Program-made: the position numbers and the translations under genes
Assembly (NCBI RefSeq): GCF_900156415.1
Contig: NZ_FTNM01000002.1
Location: 558,001-622,000 of the forward strand
DNA length: 64,000 nucleotides
Source: Pontibacter lucknowensis
GTDB taxonomy: Bacteria > Bacteroidota > Bacteroidia > Cytophagales > Hymenobacteraceae
Reading direction: 5' to 3'
Part shown: piece after piece, positions 52,670 to 61,360 of the stretch
How the letters are laid out: each line of letters starts with the position of its first letter
Position numbering within the stretch: the stretch's first letter is position 1
The notes under the pieces: generated by a model
Databases searched by the model: none
The model's input: only the letters and a program-made list of their open reading frames with translations
Told to the model about the DNA's origin: nothing

Positions 52670-52718
52670 GATTCTTTATTGGAAAGCGATTTTTTATTTG
52701 TCTAAAACGGTATATCTA

Positions 52719-53048
52719 CTAATTAGTAAATGGCTTGTTTCCGGTAACCGTCATAAAGATGATGTACAAAGCCAGACTATTTATCAATAGTAAGCCCAAT
52801 AGGTATAGCCATTGCTGTTTCTTGTTTTGTTCTTGCTGCTGAAAGCTCTTTAAAATGTAGTACATCCCGATAGGAGCTATTAACAAACCGATAGCAGCAG
52901 GTCCAAAACCAACTATTTCTTTTGCTGGGCTTTTCAGTTGCATATACCTGGTCAGTAAGTTTAGCGGAACTGCTGAGCCCACTGCCCAAAGTATAAAGGT
53001 ATAAAATGATTTAGCCTTCTCTAAATAGGGCGTTTCTATACCTGCCAT
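52719..53048 (-). CDS. small membrane protein of unknown function
   Basis: A 109-residue protein with three hydrophobic segments (about 15-33, 46-66 and 80-101) and short polar ends. I do not recognise a family. It lies between alaS (4 bases after the alaS stop) and gatB, on the same strand, so it is probably co-transcribed with these translation genes. Codon use looks like that of its neighbours, and it contains the GGTATAG word at two places. No catalytic motif is visible. Confidence 0.75.
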   Translation of the reverse strand: MAGIETPYLEKAKSFYTFILWAVGSAVPLNLLTRYMQLKSPAKEIVGFGPAAIGLLIAPIGMYYILKSFQQQEQNKKQQWLYLLGLLLINSLALYIIFMTVTGNKPFTN

Positions 53049-53052
53049 TTAC

Positions 53053-55686
53053 TTATTGCAACAGTCCTTTCACTAATTCCTGCGCTTTCGCAGGCACAGC
53101 CTGCAAACCAGCAACTTCCTTGCCGCCAGCCGTCGCATAGAAAGGCTGTCCACCGCCGCCGCCTTTGATCTCTTTGGCAAGCTCACGTACCATCTGGCTG
53201 GCGTTCAATTTACGGTCCGAAACCAGGTTGTCTGACAGCATTACCGCGATCTGTGGCTTGCCGTCAATCTCTGCGGCTAACACCAATACCAGATTCTCAA
53301 CCGCCTGGCGCATGTCGAAAGCCAGTTTTTTCAGGTAGTCAGCTGTGCTTACGTCAACTTTCTCGGCAACAAAGTTTACCCCGTCGATGGACTGCGCTTT
53401 CTGCACCAGACTTTCTTTCAGACTGGTCAGCTGCTTCAGTTCAAATTGCTCGAGTTGCTTCTGCAGGACTTTATTGTCTTCCTGCAGTTTCTGAACGGCT
53501 CCAGATATGTTGCTATGCGTACCGAGTACTTCGCGCACGGCATTCAGCTCGTTCAGCTGTTGCTGCATATACTCTTCTGCAGAGCTAGCTGTAGTGGCTT
53601 CGATACGACGCACACCAGCAGCCACTGAGCTTTCAGAAATAATTTTGAAGTAGCCAATTTCGCCAGTATTGTAAACGTGCGTACCTCCGCAAAGCTCCAC
53701 CGAGTGGTTGCGGTCGAAAGCAATCACACGTACAAACTCGCCGTACTTTTCACCAAACAGCGCCATGGCACCCATTTCTTTTGCTTCGGCGATCGGGATG
53801 TTGCGCTGCTCTTCCAACGGAATCGCCTGGCGCACACGCTGGTTCACGATGTTTTCTACCTCACGCAGCTCTTCGTCTGTTACTTTAGAGAAATGCGAAA
53901 AGTCAAAACGCAGTATTTTTTCGTTTACTAAAGAGCCTTTTTGCTGTACGTGGTCCCCTAAAACTTTACGTAAGGCAGCATGCAGTAAGTGCGTAGCCGA
54001 GTGGTTCTTACGTATCAGGTTGCGACGCTCAAAATCCACCTCGCTTCTGAAAGTGGCATCCACTTGCTGCGGCAATTTAGCTGTGATGTGCAGTATTAGG
54101 TCGTTCTCCTTTTTAGTGTCCAGCACCTCGATTTGCTCTGAATCAGAAATCAGGTAACCTGTGTCGCCTACCTGTCCACCGCTCTCTGCATAGAAAGGTG
54201 TGCGGTCGAGTACAATGTGGTACTCACTCTTATTTTTAGTCTTTACCTGACGGTAGCGAACGATATGAGAGTCCGCCACGTCATGCTCGTAGCCCAGAAA
54301 TTCCGTCTCCACATCTGGCTGGATGATTACCCAGTCGCTTTGCTCGGAAGCAGAGGCGTTGCGGGAACGGTTTTTCTGCTGCTCCATCTCCACACCAAAA
54401 CCAGCCTCGTCCACCTTCAGGCCTTTTTCACGGGCTATCAGGGCAGTCAGGTCTAGGGGAAAACCGAAGGTGTCATATAGTTCGAAGGCGGTTTTGCCGT
54501 CGATAGTATTGTTGTTTTCTTTGAACTTAGCTTCCAAAGCATCAAGACGCTTCAAACCGTTTTCCAAAGTGCGCAGGAAAGCGTTCTCTTCTTCCTCAAT
54601 CACGCGCTGCACGAATGACAGCTGTGCTTTCAGTTCCGGGAATACGTTCTCCATCTGGTCGGCCAGTACGGCTGCCAATTTGTATAGGAAAGGCTTTTTA
54701 AAATCCAGGAAAGTGAAGCCATACCGAACGGCACGACGCAGAATGCGACGAATCACGTAACCCGCCTTGTTGTTCGACGGCAATTGACCGTCGGCAATGG
54801 TAAAGGCAATGGCACGGATGTGGTCGGACATCACACGGATGGCTATGTCTGTTTTCTCGTTTTCGCCATAAACTACACCCGCTTCCTTAGCAATGTATTG
54901 AATCAGCGGCTGGAACACGTCGGTGTCGTAGTTAGAGCGCTTGCCCTGGATAGCCATACATAAACGCTCGAAGCCCATACCTGTATCCACGTGCTGCGCA
55001 GGCAGTTTTACCAGTGAGCCATCAGCCAGACGATTGAACTCCATGAATACGTTGTTCCAGATCTCCACCACTTGCGGATGGTCGGCATTTACGAGTGTTT
55101 TGCCGTCCACCTGCGCTCGCTCTTCGTCGGTACGCAAGTCCACGTGTATCTCCGAACACGGACCGCAGGGACCTGTGTCGCCCATTTCCCAGAAGTTGTC
55201 CTTCTTGTTGCCCATCAGGATGCGGTCTTCCGCAATCATAGACTTCCAGATGTCAAATGCTTCCTGGTCCATCGGCAGGTTCTCGGAGTCATCGCCCTGG
55301 AACACCGACACATACAGCCTGTCTTTTGGAAGTTGGTATACCTCTGTGAGCAGCTCCCAGGACCAGGCCAAGGCTTCTTTCTTGAAATAGTCTCCGAATG
55401 ACCAGTTGCCCAGCATTTCGAACATGGTATGGTGATAGGTGTCGTAACCTACTTCCTCGAGGTCGTTGTGCTTGCCCGATACGCGCAGACACTTTTGGGT
55501 GTCAGCGATGCGCTTAGAGGGGGCTGGTTTATTGCCCAGGAAGTAATCTTTGAAGGGCGCCATACCTGAGTTGATAAACATCAGGGTGGGGTCGTCTTTT
55601 ACTACAAGGGGGGCTGACAACACAATCTGGTGCTGTCGCTGCGCGAAGAAGTCAAGAAACTTTTGTCTAATCTCAGCTGAGTTCAT
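53053..55686 (-). CDS. alaS: alanyl-tRNA synthetase
   Basis: An 877-residue class II synthetase that charges tRNA-Ala (E. coli AlaS has 876 residues). The catalytic domain opens MNSAEIRQKFLDFFAQRQH, with motif 1-2 in FINSGMAPFKDYFLG and HHTMFEMLGNWSFGDYFK. MGFERLCMAIQGK marks motif 3. The editing domain has the zinc-binding HSATHLLHAAL and VELCGGTHV. The C-Ala domain near the end carries EIKGGGGGQPFYATAGGK. Proofreading of mischarged Ser-tRNA and Gly-tRNA is expected. It is first in a leftward unit with the small membrane protein and gatB, divergent from merR. Confidence 0.97.
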   Translation of the reverse strand: MNSAEIRQKFLDFFAQRQHQIVLSAPLVVKDDPTLMFINSGMAPFKDYFLGNKPAPSKRIADTQKCLRVSGKHNDLEEVGYDTYHHTMFEMLGNWSFGDYFKKEALAWSWELLTEVYQLPKDRLYVSVFQGDDSENLPMDQEAFDIWKSMIAEDRILMGNKKDNFWEMGDTGPCGPCSEIHVDLRTDEERAQVDGKTLVNADHPQVVEIWNNVFMEFNRLADGSLVKLPAQHVDTGMGFERLCMAIQGKRSNYDTDVFQPLIQYIAKEAGVVYGENEKTDIAIRVMSDHIRAIAFTIADGQLPSNNKAGYVIRRILRRAVRYGFTFLDFKKPFLYKLAAVLADQMENVFPELKAQLSFVQRVIEEEENAFLRTLENGLKRLDALEAKFKENNNTIDGKTAFELYDTFGFPLDLTALIAREKGLKVDEAGFGVEMEQQKNRSRNASASEQSDWVIIQPDVETEFLGYEHDVADSHIVRYRQVKTKNKSEYHIVLDRTPFYAESGGQVGDTGYLISDSEQIEVLDTKKENDLILHITAKLPQQVDATFRSEVDFERRNLIRKNHSATHLLHAALRKVLGDHVQQKGSLVNEKILRFDFSHFSKVTDEELREVENIVNQRVRQAIPLEEQRNIPIAEAKEMGAMALFGEKYGEFVRVIAFDRNHSVELCGGTHVYNTGEIGYFKIISESSVAAGVRRIEATTASSAEEYMQQQLNELNAVREVLGTHSNISGAVQKLQEDNKVLQKQLEQFELKQLTSLKESLVQKAQSIDGVNFVAEKVDVSTADYLKKLAFDMRQAVENLVLVLAAEIDGKPQIAVMLSDNLVSDRKLNASQMVRELAKEIKGGGGGQPFYATAGGKEVAGLQAVPAKAQELVKGLLQ

Positions 55687-55808
55687 CTATGATTATTAAG
55701 CCTTTAGATACAATGTGCTATACTTCTTGTTTAATAACAAAAAATATAGAATTTTTGCCTTATAGAAACAGCCCTTTCGGGCAATGCTTACACGGGCCAG
55801 CATTAGGG

Positions 55809-55816
55809 CAAAAGTA
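55809..55816 (-). promoter_or_regulatory. candidate -7 element for alaS
   Basis: TACTTTTG on the minus strand matches TAnnTTTG, about 123 bases upstream of the alaS ATG. The -33 box is unclear. A long leader would leave room for regulation, but I see no T-box or other riboswitch. Confidence 0.35.
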
Positions 55817-55889
55817 GCAATTTTAGCCGTAATTCAGTGTCCTATACCCGAAAATTAGTGCTGTAGCCCTGTACCTTGAAACCGACACT

Positions 55890-56237
55890 ATGCCTTATAA
55901 AGAAAAAGAAATCGAAAAGCAGTACTACACCATCGGTGAGGTAGCTGCCCTATTTGACGTTGCCCCCTCGCTTATCCGCTTCTGGGAGACTGAGTTTGAC
56001 CAGCTTAAGCCCAAGAAGAACAAGAAAGGTAACCGCCAATATACCGCTAAAGACATTGAAGAACTACGTTCAGTTTACCATCTGGTGAAAGAGCGTGGCT
56101 TTACGATACAAGGCGCTAAGGAAGTGCTGAAGAATAAATCGGTGCAGACAAAGGACAAGATCGAGATCATTAATTCGCTTGAGAAAGTGCGTTCTTTCTT
56201 AGTGGGAATCAAGGAACAGCTGAACACCAAAAGCTAA
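55890..56237 (+). CDS. MerR family transcriptional regulator
   Basis: A 115-residue regulator with an N-terminal winged helix-turn-helix (YYTIGEVAALFDVAPSLIRF, WETEFDQLKPKKNKKGNRQY at about 12-51) followed by KDIEELRSVYHLVKERGFTI, the MerR-type wing, and a dimerisation helix. It lacks any C-terminal effector domain or cysteine pair and is only slightly longer than the DNA-binding unit, so it is a short MerR of the type common in Bacteroidota. It lies 18 bases upstream of dprA, so the two are likely co-transcribed. Its target is not known. Confidence 0.92.
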   Translation: MPYKEKEIEKQYYTIGEVAALFDVAPSLIRFWETEFDQLKPKKNKKGNRQYTAKDIEELRSVYHLVKERGFTIQGAKEVLKNKSVQTKDKIEIINSLEKVRSFLVGIKEQLNTKS

Positions 56238-56255
56238 GCCTGCGTACCTTGGTGC

Positions 56256-57377
56256 ATGTCACAGGAAGCTCAATTTGAAGTTGCCCTTTCGTTTTTGCCT
56301 TACGTCGGCGACCAGCTGACGAAGGTGCTGGTGAGCTATTGCGGCTCTGCCAAAGCTGTATTTGATACGCCTGTTGCCAAGCTGATGAAGGTGCCGGGCG
56401 TGGGCGAACGTGTAGCGAAAAGTATTCGTGACAATGGCCGCCATGCTTTACTGGAGGCGGATGAAGTGCTGAAAAAAGCAGCTGACAGAAGTGTTCAGCT
56501 CCTCTTCTATACCTCGCCACATTATCCCAATCGGCTCAAGCAATTACCTGACGCGCCTCCCCTTCTCTACTTCAGAGGAAATACTGACTTAAACCATCGC
56601 CGTATCATCAGTATAGTAGGCACCCGTAAACCAACCAGTTACGGGCAGTCGGTAACTGAGCGGATAGTTGAAGAGCTGAAACCTTACAATGTGACGATCG
56701 TCAGTGGTCTGGCCTACGGCATCGATATTGCCGCGCACAGGGCTGCGCTGCAGGCAGGCTTGCCAACGATTGGCGTCATGGCCTCCGGACCTGATACAAT
56801 CTACCCCGGGGTACATAAAAAGTATGCCGAGAAGATGTTGGAGCAAGGTGGCGTGATTACCGAGAACACGTTTGGCACCAAGCCTGACGCCCCCCGCTTC
56901 CCGGCCCGCAACCGCATTATCGCCGGTATGTCCGACTGCACCATCGTGATCGAGGCAGCTTTCAAAAGCGGTACCCTGATCACCGCCGACATAGCCCACA
57001 GCTACGACAAGGAGGTAATGGCCGTGCCGGGTAACATTAATTCCCCGATGTCAGAGGGTACGAACTGGCTGATCAAGTCACACAAAGCAGCTGTGCTCAC
57101 CTCCACACAAGACCTGATCGAGTTGCTCAACTGGGATGTGGAAGACAAACTGGCCTCTAAACGAGCCGCCGCTATACCTACGCTTGATCCGGCTGACTTT
57201 ACTCCTGAGGAGATGCAGGTGCTGCAAGTGCTGATTCAATCCGGCGAAGAGCAAATGGATAATTTAGGTTGGAAGTCGCAAGTGCCTGTCAACCAACTGG
57301 CGTCGGTCTTGTTATCACTTGAATTTAAAGGAATGGTAAAAGCGATGCCAGGAAAACGATTTGCGCTGATTCGTTGA
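56256..57377 (+). CDS. dprA: DNA-processing protein DprA (Smf)
   Basis: A 373-residue protein that in transformable bacteria protects incoming single-stranded DNA and loads RecA. The N-terminal HhH/SAM-like domain (about 1-65) contains MKVPGVGERVAKSI. The Rossmann core (about 75-290) has SIVGTRKPTSYGQSVTE, SGLAYGIDIAAHRAAL, NRIIAGMSDCTIVIEA and KSGTLITADIA. A C-terminal winged-helix domain (about 305-373) ends in GMVKAMPGKRFALIR. DprA is also found in many non-transformable bacteria, so it shows only that the DNA-handling step exists. The MerR gene lies just upstream. Confidence 0.95.
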   Translation: MSQEAQFEVALSFLPYVGDQLTKVLVSYCGSAKAVFDTPVAKLMKVPGVGERVAKSIRDNGRHALLEADEVLKKAADRSVQLLFYTSPHYPNRLKQLPDAPPLLYFRGNTDLNHRRIISIVGTRKPTSYGQSVTERIVEELKPYNVTIVSGLAYGIDIAAHRAALQAGLPTIGVMASGPDTIYPGVHKKYAEKMLEQGGVITENTFGTKPDAPRFPARNRIIAGMSDCTIVIEAAFKSGTLITADIAHSYDKEVMAVPGNINSPMSEGTNWLIKSHKAAVLTSTQDLIELLNWDVEDKLASKRAAAIPTLDPADFTPEEMQVLQVLIQSGEEQMDNLGWKSQVPVNQLASVLLSLEFKGMVKAMPGKRFALIR

Positions 57378-57500
57378 CGATTGTTAATGCCAACGATTTA
57401 AACTAATTGTCATCTTGTAAAGATCTTGGTGGCGACTAGCAAATGCTATAGTTATTTGCTGCCAGTATTCCTTCTGAATGATAAATGGTTTGACAAACAT

Positions 57501-57535
57501 CCTGAACTCCTGAAATCTTAAACTCTCTAATTCCC
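57501..57535. repeat. low-complexity block related to 11830-11859
   Basis: The bases AACTCCTGAAATCTTAAACT and the following CTCTAATTC read as the reverse complement of AGTTTAGGAG / GAGAGTTTA-type words seen after the rlmI-like gene. It sits just before the TTG start of the aminotransferase gene. Confidence 0.35.
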
Positions 57536-58363
57536 TTGCTTCTCTACAACAATCAATTCCTTCCAGTGCAAGACTTGAAACTCCCCATCCATAACCGGGC
57601 TTTTCAGTACAATGACGGTTTCTTTGAAACGGTCATGGTCGTGGACGGTAATTTGCGATTTTGGCGGGACCATCAGGCTCGTATGCGGGAAGCCGCTGAG
57701 GCGTTACAACTAGCTATACCTGACTGTTTCTGGAGTGGCGAACTTGAAGAGAATCTATTGTATCTCGCAAGACAGCATAACTCTTTTAAGATAGGGCGTT
57801 TGAAGTTAAAAGTCTGGCGGTCAGGAGGTGGTTTGTATACCCCGCAGACAAATGAGATCGAATGGCTGGCGACTGCAGAGCCAACGCAAGCCATACCTGA
57901 AGCAGGTCTAACAATCGGTATTTGCCAGGGCGTACGTACCTGCTACTCCTCCCTCTCCCATTTCAAAGGCCCGCATGCACCGCTTTATGTGCTGGCAGGT
58001 ATAGAAAAACGAAATAAAGGTTTTGATGACATGCTGCTGTTGGATGCGCAGGGGCATTTGGCGGAATTGATTTCTTCAAACCTGTTCTGGCTGAACGATA
58101 AAGGTGATTTGTATACACCCGCCCTGGAAACGGGCTGTGTGAACGGAATTCTGCGTAGAAACATTCTGCGTTGGAGTCAGCAGCAAGGTATAGCGGTACG
58201 GGAAGTACTGGCCAAACCGGAAGAGTTGCTGCAAGCAGAAGCTGTATTTGCAGCGAATGTGACAGGTATACGAGGTATAGAATACCTGGATGAGAACAGC
58301 TTGAAAGTAAACAGTGAATGGCTGCAAAGCTTTAAAAATGGTCTGGTGCTATCAGTTGGGTGA
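57536..58363 (+). CDS. PLP-dependent class IV aminotransferase (PabC/BCAT-like)
   Basis: A 275-residue fold-type IV PLP enzyme. Family blocks are IHNRAFQYNDGFFETVMV (18-35), RLKLKVWRSGGGLYTP (88-103), SHFKGPHAPLYVLAGIEK with the PLP lysine at Lys144, LAELISSNLFWL and TGCVNGILRRNIL. Length and the short N-terminal part fit aminodeoxychorismate lyase (PabC, folate synthesis) better than a branched-chain aminotransferase, but the substrate is not certain. Start is TTG 57536; an in-frame stop lies 9 bases upstream, so no ATG is available. It appears to follow dprA on the same strand with a 158-bp gap. Confidence 0.88.
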   Translation: MLLYNNQFLPVQDLKLPIHNRAFQYNDGFFETVMVVDGNLRFWRDHQARMREAAEALQLAIPDCFWSGELEENLLYLARQHNSFKIGRLKLKVWRSGGGLYTPQTNEIEWLATAEPTQAIPEAGLTIGICQGVRTCYSSLSHFKGPHAPLYVLAGIEKRNKGFDDMLLLDAQGHLAELISSNLFWLNDKGDLYTPALETGCVNGILRRNILRWSQQQGIAVREVLAKPEELLQAEAVFAANVTGIRGIEYLDENSLKVNSEWLQSFKNGLVLSVG

Positions 58364-58418
58364 TGTAAATAGTATACTTCATCTAGTAGTTCATTAAATC
58401 AGCGCGTAACACTCTCTT

Positions 58419-59486
58419 ATGACAAATAAACCAATACATATCGGCCTCCTGGGCTTTGGAATGGCCGGGCGGGTTTTTCATGCGCCCATTATATCGGTTG
58501 TAGAAGGTATAAAGCTCAGGAAAATAAAAGCAAACCGTCCCGAAAGCATTGCCCTGGCCAACAGGCTTTACCCTGATGCTGAAGTTGTACCTGAAACAGG
58601 TAGTGTCCTGGAGGATGAAACTGTTGATCTGGTGATCGTCGCTACCACCAACGACACACATTACAACCTGGCCAAAGCAGCATTAGAGGCCGGTAAGCAT
58701 GTAGTGGTTGAGAAGCCTTTTACTGTTACATCGGAGGAGGCGAGTGAGCTGATTGAACTGGCACAACAAAAAGGAAAATTGCTGACCGTTTACCAGAATC
58801 GTCGCTGGGACAGTGATTTCAAAACAGTAAAAAAACTAATTGATGGCCAGTTGCTGGGGCGACTGGTGGAGTACGAAGCACACTTTGATCGCTTCCGGCC
58901 TATACCTGCTTCCGAGACCTGGAAAGAAGAAGAGAAACCGGGTACAGGTATTTTGTATGACCTAGGATCACACCTGATCGATCAGGCACTGGTGCTGTTT
59001 GGTTTGCCTGAGGCACTCTACGCCGACCTGCGGACTCAGCGCAGTGGCGGGCAAATAATTGATAGTTTCGACCTGACACTCTATTATGCCAATGGCTTGA
59101 AAGCTATACTTAAAGCAGGTATGTTGGTAAAGCAGCCTGGGCCTCGCTTTATCCTTTCGGGAGACAAAGGTTCTTTTGTGAAGCATGGCCTGGATGTTCA
59201 GGAAGCAGCATTAAAGGCGGGGCTCGCTCCTGCCGGTACAGACTGGGGAGCTGAGCCTGAAGAGATCTGGGGAAGACTGGACACTGAACTCAAAGGGCAG
59301 CACCTTGTCGGGAAAATCCAGAGTGAACAGGGTGACTATCGCGGCTACTACGAAAATGTACGGGATGCTATCCTGGGTATAGCAGAACTGGAGGTGAAGC
59401 CTGAGCAGGCGTTGAATACTATCCGGGTGGTTGAACTGGCCATGCAAAGCAGCTCCGAAAAGCGCATGCTCCCCTTCAAGCGATAG
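58419..59486 (+). CDS. Gfo/Idh/MocA family oxidoreductase
   Basis: A 355-residue NAD(P)-dependent oxidoreductase. The N-terminal Rossmann loop is GLLGFGMAGR (9-18), the family EKP motif is Glu98-Lys99-Pro100 in HVVVEKPFTVT, and the C-terminal domain has GILYDLGSHLIDQALVLFG with the family histidine. Close relatives act on inositols or sugars (for example scyllo-inositol dehydrogenase YdgJ), but the substrate here is unknown. The gene is 55 bases past the aminotransferase stop on the same strand. Confidence 0.9.
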   Translation: MTNKPIHIGLLGFGMAGRVFHAPIISVVEGIKLRKIKANRPESIALANRLYPDAEVVPETGSVLEDETVDLVIVATTNDTHYNLAKAALEAGKHVVVEKPFTVTSEEASELIELAQQKGKLLTVYQNRRWDSDFKTVKKLIDGQLLGRLVEYEAHFDRFRPIPASETWKEEEKPGTGILYDLGSHLIDQALVLFGLPEALYADLRTQRSGGQIIDSFDLTLYYANGLKAILKAGMLVKQPGPRFILSGDKGSFVKHGLDVQEAALKAGLAPAGTDWGAEPEEIWGRLDTELKGQHLVGKIQSEQGDYRGYYENVRDAILGIAELEVKPEQALNTIRVVELAMQSSSEKRMLPFKR

Positions 59487-59537
59487 CTTATCTTAAGCAA
59501 TCGGGTATAGCATATGAACCTTTACCGTATTCTGTAG

Positions 59538-59545
59538 TATATTTG
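59538..59545 (+). promoter_or_regulatory. candidate -7 element for the FabG-like SDR gene
   Basis: TATATTTG matches TAnnTTTG exactly, 26 bases upstream of the ATG. A weak -33 TATG lies 22 bases further upstream. Confidence 0.5.
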
Positions 59546-59571
59546 TAGCTACAAACATTAAGGCTTACAAC

Positions 59572-60288
59572 ATGGAATCATTAAAAGGGAAAAGCGCCCT
59601 GATCACAGGCGCTGGTAAAGGTATAGGTCGGGCAATTGCGATTGCGCTTGCTCAGGAAGGTGTAAACGTGGGCTTGCTAGCACGCACTACTACTCAATTA
59701 GAAGAAGTGGCAGCAGAAGTGAAGAAGCCAGGTGTTAAAGCTTCCGTTGCTACTGCCGACGTGACCGATATAAACTCAGTAAACGAAGCGGTGAAGGCGA
59801 TTGGTGCTGAACTTGGCCCGATCGATATCCTGATCAACAATGCGGGTACGGCTAAGTTTGGCAAGTTCCTGGAGCTGGACCCGGCTGACTGGGAGAACAT
59901 TATCCGTGTGAACCTGATGGGGGTTTATTACGTGACCCGAGCCGTGCTGCCGGAAATGATCGAGCGCCAGACTGGTGATATCATCAACATATCATCTACA
60001 GCCGGACAAAGAGGAGCCCCGGTTACAAGTGCCTACAGTGCCTCCAAGTTTGCAGTTATCGGTCTATCAGAGTCGCTGATGCAGGAAGTGCGCAAGCATA
60101 ACATCCGGGTGAGTACCCTCACGCCAAGCACAGTGGCAACAGAGCTGGCTATCGAACTTAAGCTGACTGACGGTAACCCGGAGCGCGTGATGCAGCCCGA
60201 GGATTTTGCCGAACTGATCGTGGCGCAGCTGAAACTTAACCGCCGCGTGTTTATCAAAGAGGCCGGTATCTGGTCAACAAATCCATAA
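59572..60288 (+). CDS. SDR family oxidoreductase, 3-ketoacyl-ACP-reductase-like
   Basis: A 238-residue classical short-chain dehydrogenase. The cofactor loop is TGAGKGIG (12-19), NNAG lies at 89-92, and the catalytic residues are Ser141-142, Tyr155 and Lys159 (YSASK). The sequence [20 protein letters not shown] is close to FabG, which reduces 3-oxoacyl-ACP, but a sepiapterin/glucose-type or other general SDR role is equally possible because no acyl-carrier or fab genes are nearby. It ends 8 bases before a strong hairpin terminator. Confidence 0.88.
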   Translation: MESLKGKSALITGAGKGIGRAIAIALAQEGVNVGLLARTTTQLEEVAAEVKKPGVKASVATADVTDINSVNEAVKAIGAELGPIDILINNAGTAKFGKFLELDPADWENIIRVNLMGVYYVTRAVLPEMIERQTGDIINISSTAGQRGAPVTSAYSASKFAVIGLSESLMQEVRKHNIRVSTLTPSTVATELAIELKLTDGNPERVMQPEDFAELIVAQLKLNRRVFIKEAGIWSTNP

Positions 60289-60293
60289 TAATG

Positions 60294-60325
60294 AAGGCCC
60301 GAAGTTTAGCTTCGGGCCTTTTGCT
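60294..60325. terminator. intrinsic terminator
   Basis: An 11-bp perfect stem (AAGGCCCGAAG with CTTCGGGCCTT), 5-base loop and T-rich tail TTTTGCTTT, between the convergent SDR and thyA genes. It works best rightward. Confidence 0.85.
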
Positions 60326-60348
60326 TTATATCGCTACATGTTAACCTG

Positions 60349-61143
60349 TTATACCGCAACAGGTGCCTTTATGCCGGGGTGCGACACGTAGTTCTCCAGT
60401 TTGAAGTCCTCGAACTTAAAGTCGAAGATATCCTTTACATCCGGATTCAGGCGCATGGTCGGCAGTGGGTATGGCTCACGGGTAAGTTGCAACTGTGCCT
60501 GCTCCAGGTGGTTCAGGTATAGGTGCGTGTCGCCGCCTGTCCAGATGAACTCGCCCGGTTCCAGCCCTGTCACTTGCGCCATCATCAGCACCAGTAAAGC
60601 ATAAGAGGCAATGTTAAACGGCACGCCCAGGAAAACATCGGCAGAGCGCTGGTACAGTTGGCAGCTCAGTTTGCCTTCTGCTACATAAAACTGATAGAAG
60701 GCGTGGCAAGGTGGTAGCTTCATGTTCTCAATCTCCGCCACGTTCCAGGCACTTACAATGATACGACGGGAATCCGGGTTGTTTTTCAACTGATTAACCA
60801 CCTGCGTGATCTGATCGATATGGCGGCCGTCCGGTGTGGGCCAGCTGCGCCACTGCGATCCGTATACCGGACCCAGGTCGCCGTTTGCATCCGCCCATTC
60901 ATCCCAGATTGTGACCCCATTTTCCTTTAAATAGGAAATGTTGGTATCCCCTTTCAGGAACCACAGCAATTCGTGGATGATCGACTTGAGGTGCACCTTT
61001 TTGGTTGTTACCAGCGGAAAGCCCTCCGCCAGATCAAAACGCATCTGGTAACCAAACACACTCAGCGTACCGGTGCCGGTACGGTCTTCTTTCTTCACCC
61101 CCTTGTCGAGGATATGCTGCATCAGGTCCAGGTACTGTTTCAT
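60349..61143 (-). CDS. thyA: thymidylate synthase
   Basis: A 264-residue enzyme that methylates dUMP to dTMP using methylenetetrahydrofolate (E. coli ThyA also has 264 residues). Catalytic Cys146 lies in [12 protein letters not shown], the same residue number as in E. coli. Other blocks are [35 protein letters not shown], the dUMP-binding [20 protein letters not shown] and GDTHLYLNH. The open frame extends to 61227, but only the ATG at 61143 ([15 protein letters not shown]) gives the family start. No folA gene is adjacent. Confidence 0.97.
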   Translation of the reverse strand: MKQYLDLMQHILDKGVKKEDRTGTGTLSVFGYQMRFDLAEGFPLVTTKKVHLKSIIHELLWFLKGDTNISYLKENGVTIWDEWADANGDLGPVYGSQWRSWPTPDGRHIDQITQVVNQLKNNPDSRRIIVSAWNVAEIENMKLPPCHAFYQFYVAEGKLSCQLYQRSADVFLGVPFNIASYALLVLMMAQVTGLEPGEFIWTGGDTHLYLNHLEQAQLQLTREPYPLPTMRLNPDVKDIFDFKFEDFKLENYVSHPGIKAPVAV

Positions 61144-61360
61144 AAGGTATAGCGCTGTTTTGTAGTTCCGAACCCTAAATATAGCGCAAAAATAATCCGG
61201 CAAAAAACCTGTCGCCTGTTTTATCAAAACATTTGCCCAATGCCACTCACCTTCCTTTTTTATGTCAAAATCCTTTTAATACTTCACTATATTGCTCCAT
61301 CTTTCAACCCAAGCAGGGTGATACTCGAATAAGAAAGACCGCTGGGCAAATTAAAATCGA

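Noticed and set aside
57480..57535. A promoter in front of the class IV aminotransferase
   Set aside because: No TAnnTTTG match is found; only a low-complexity block is present.
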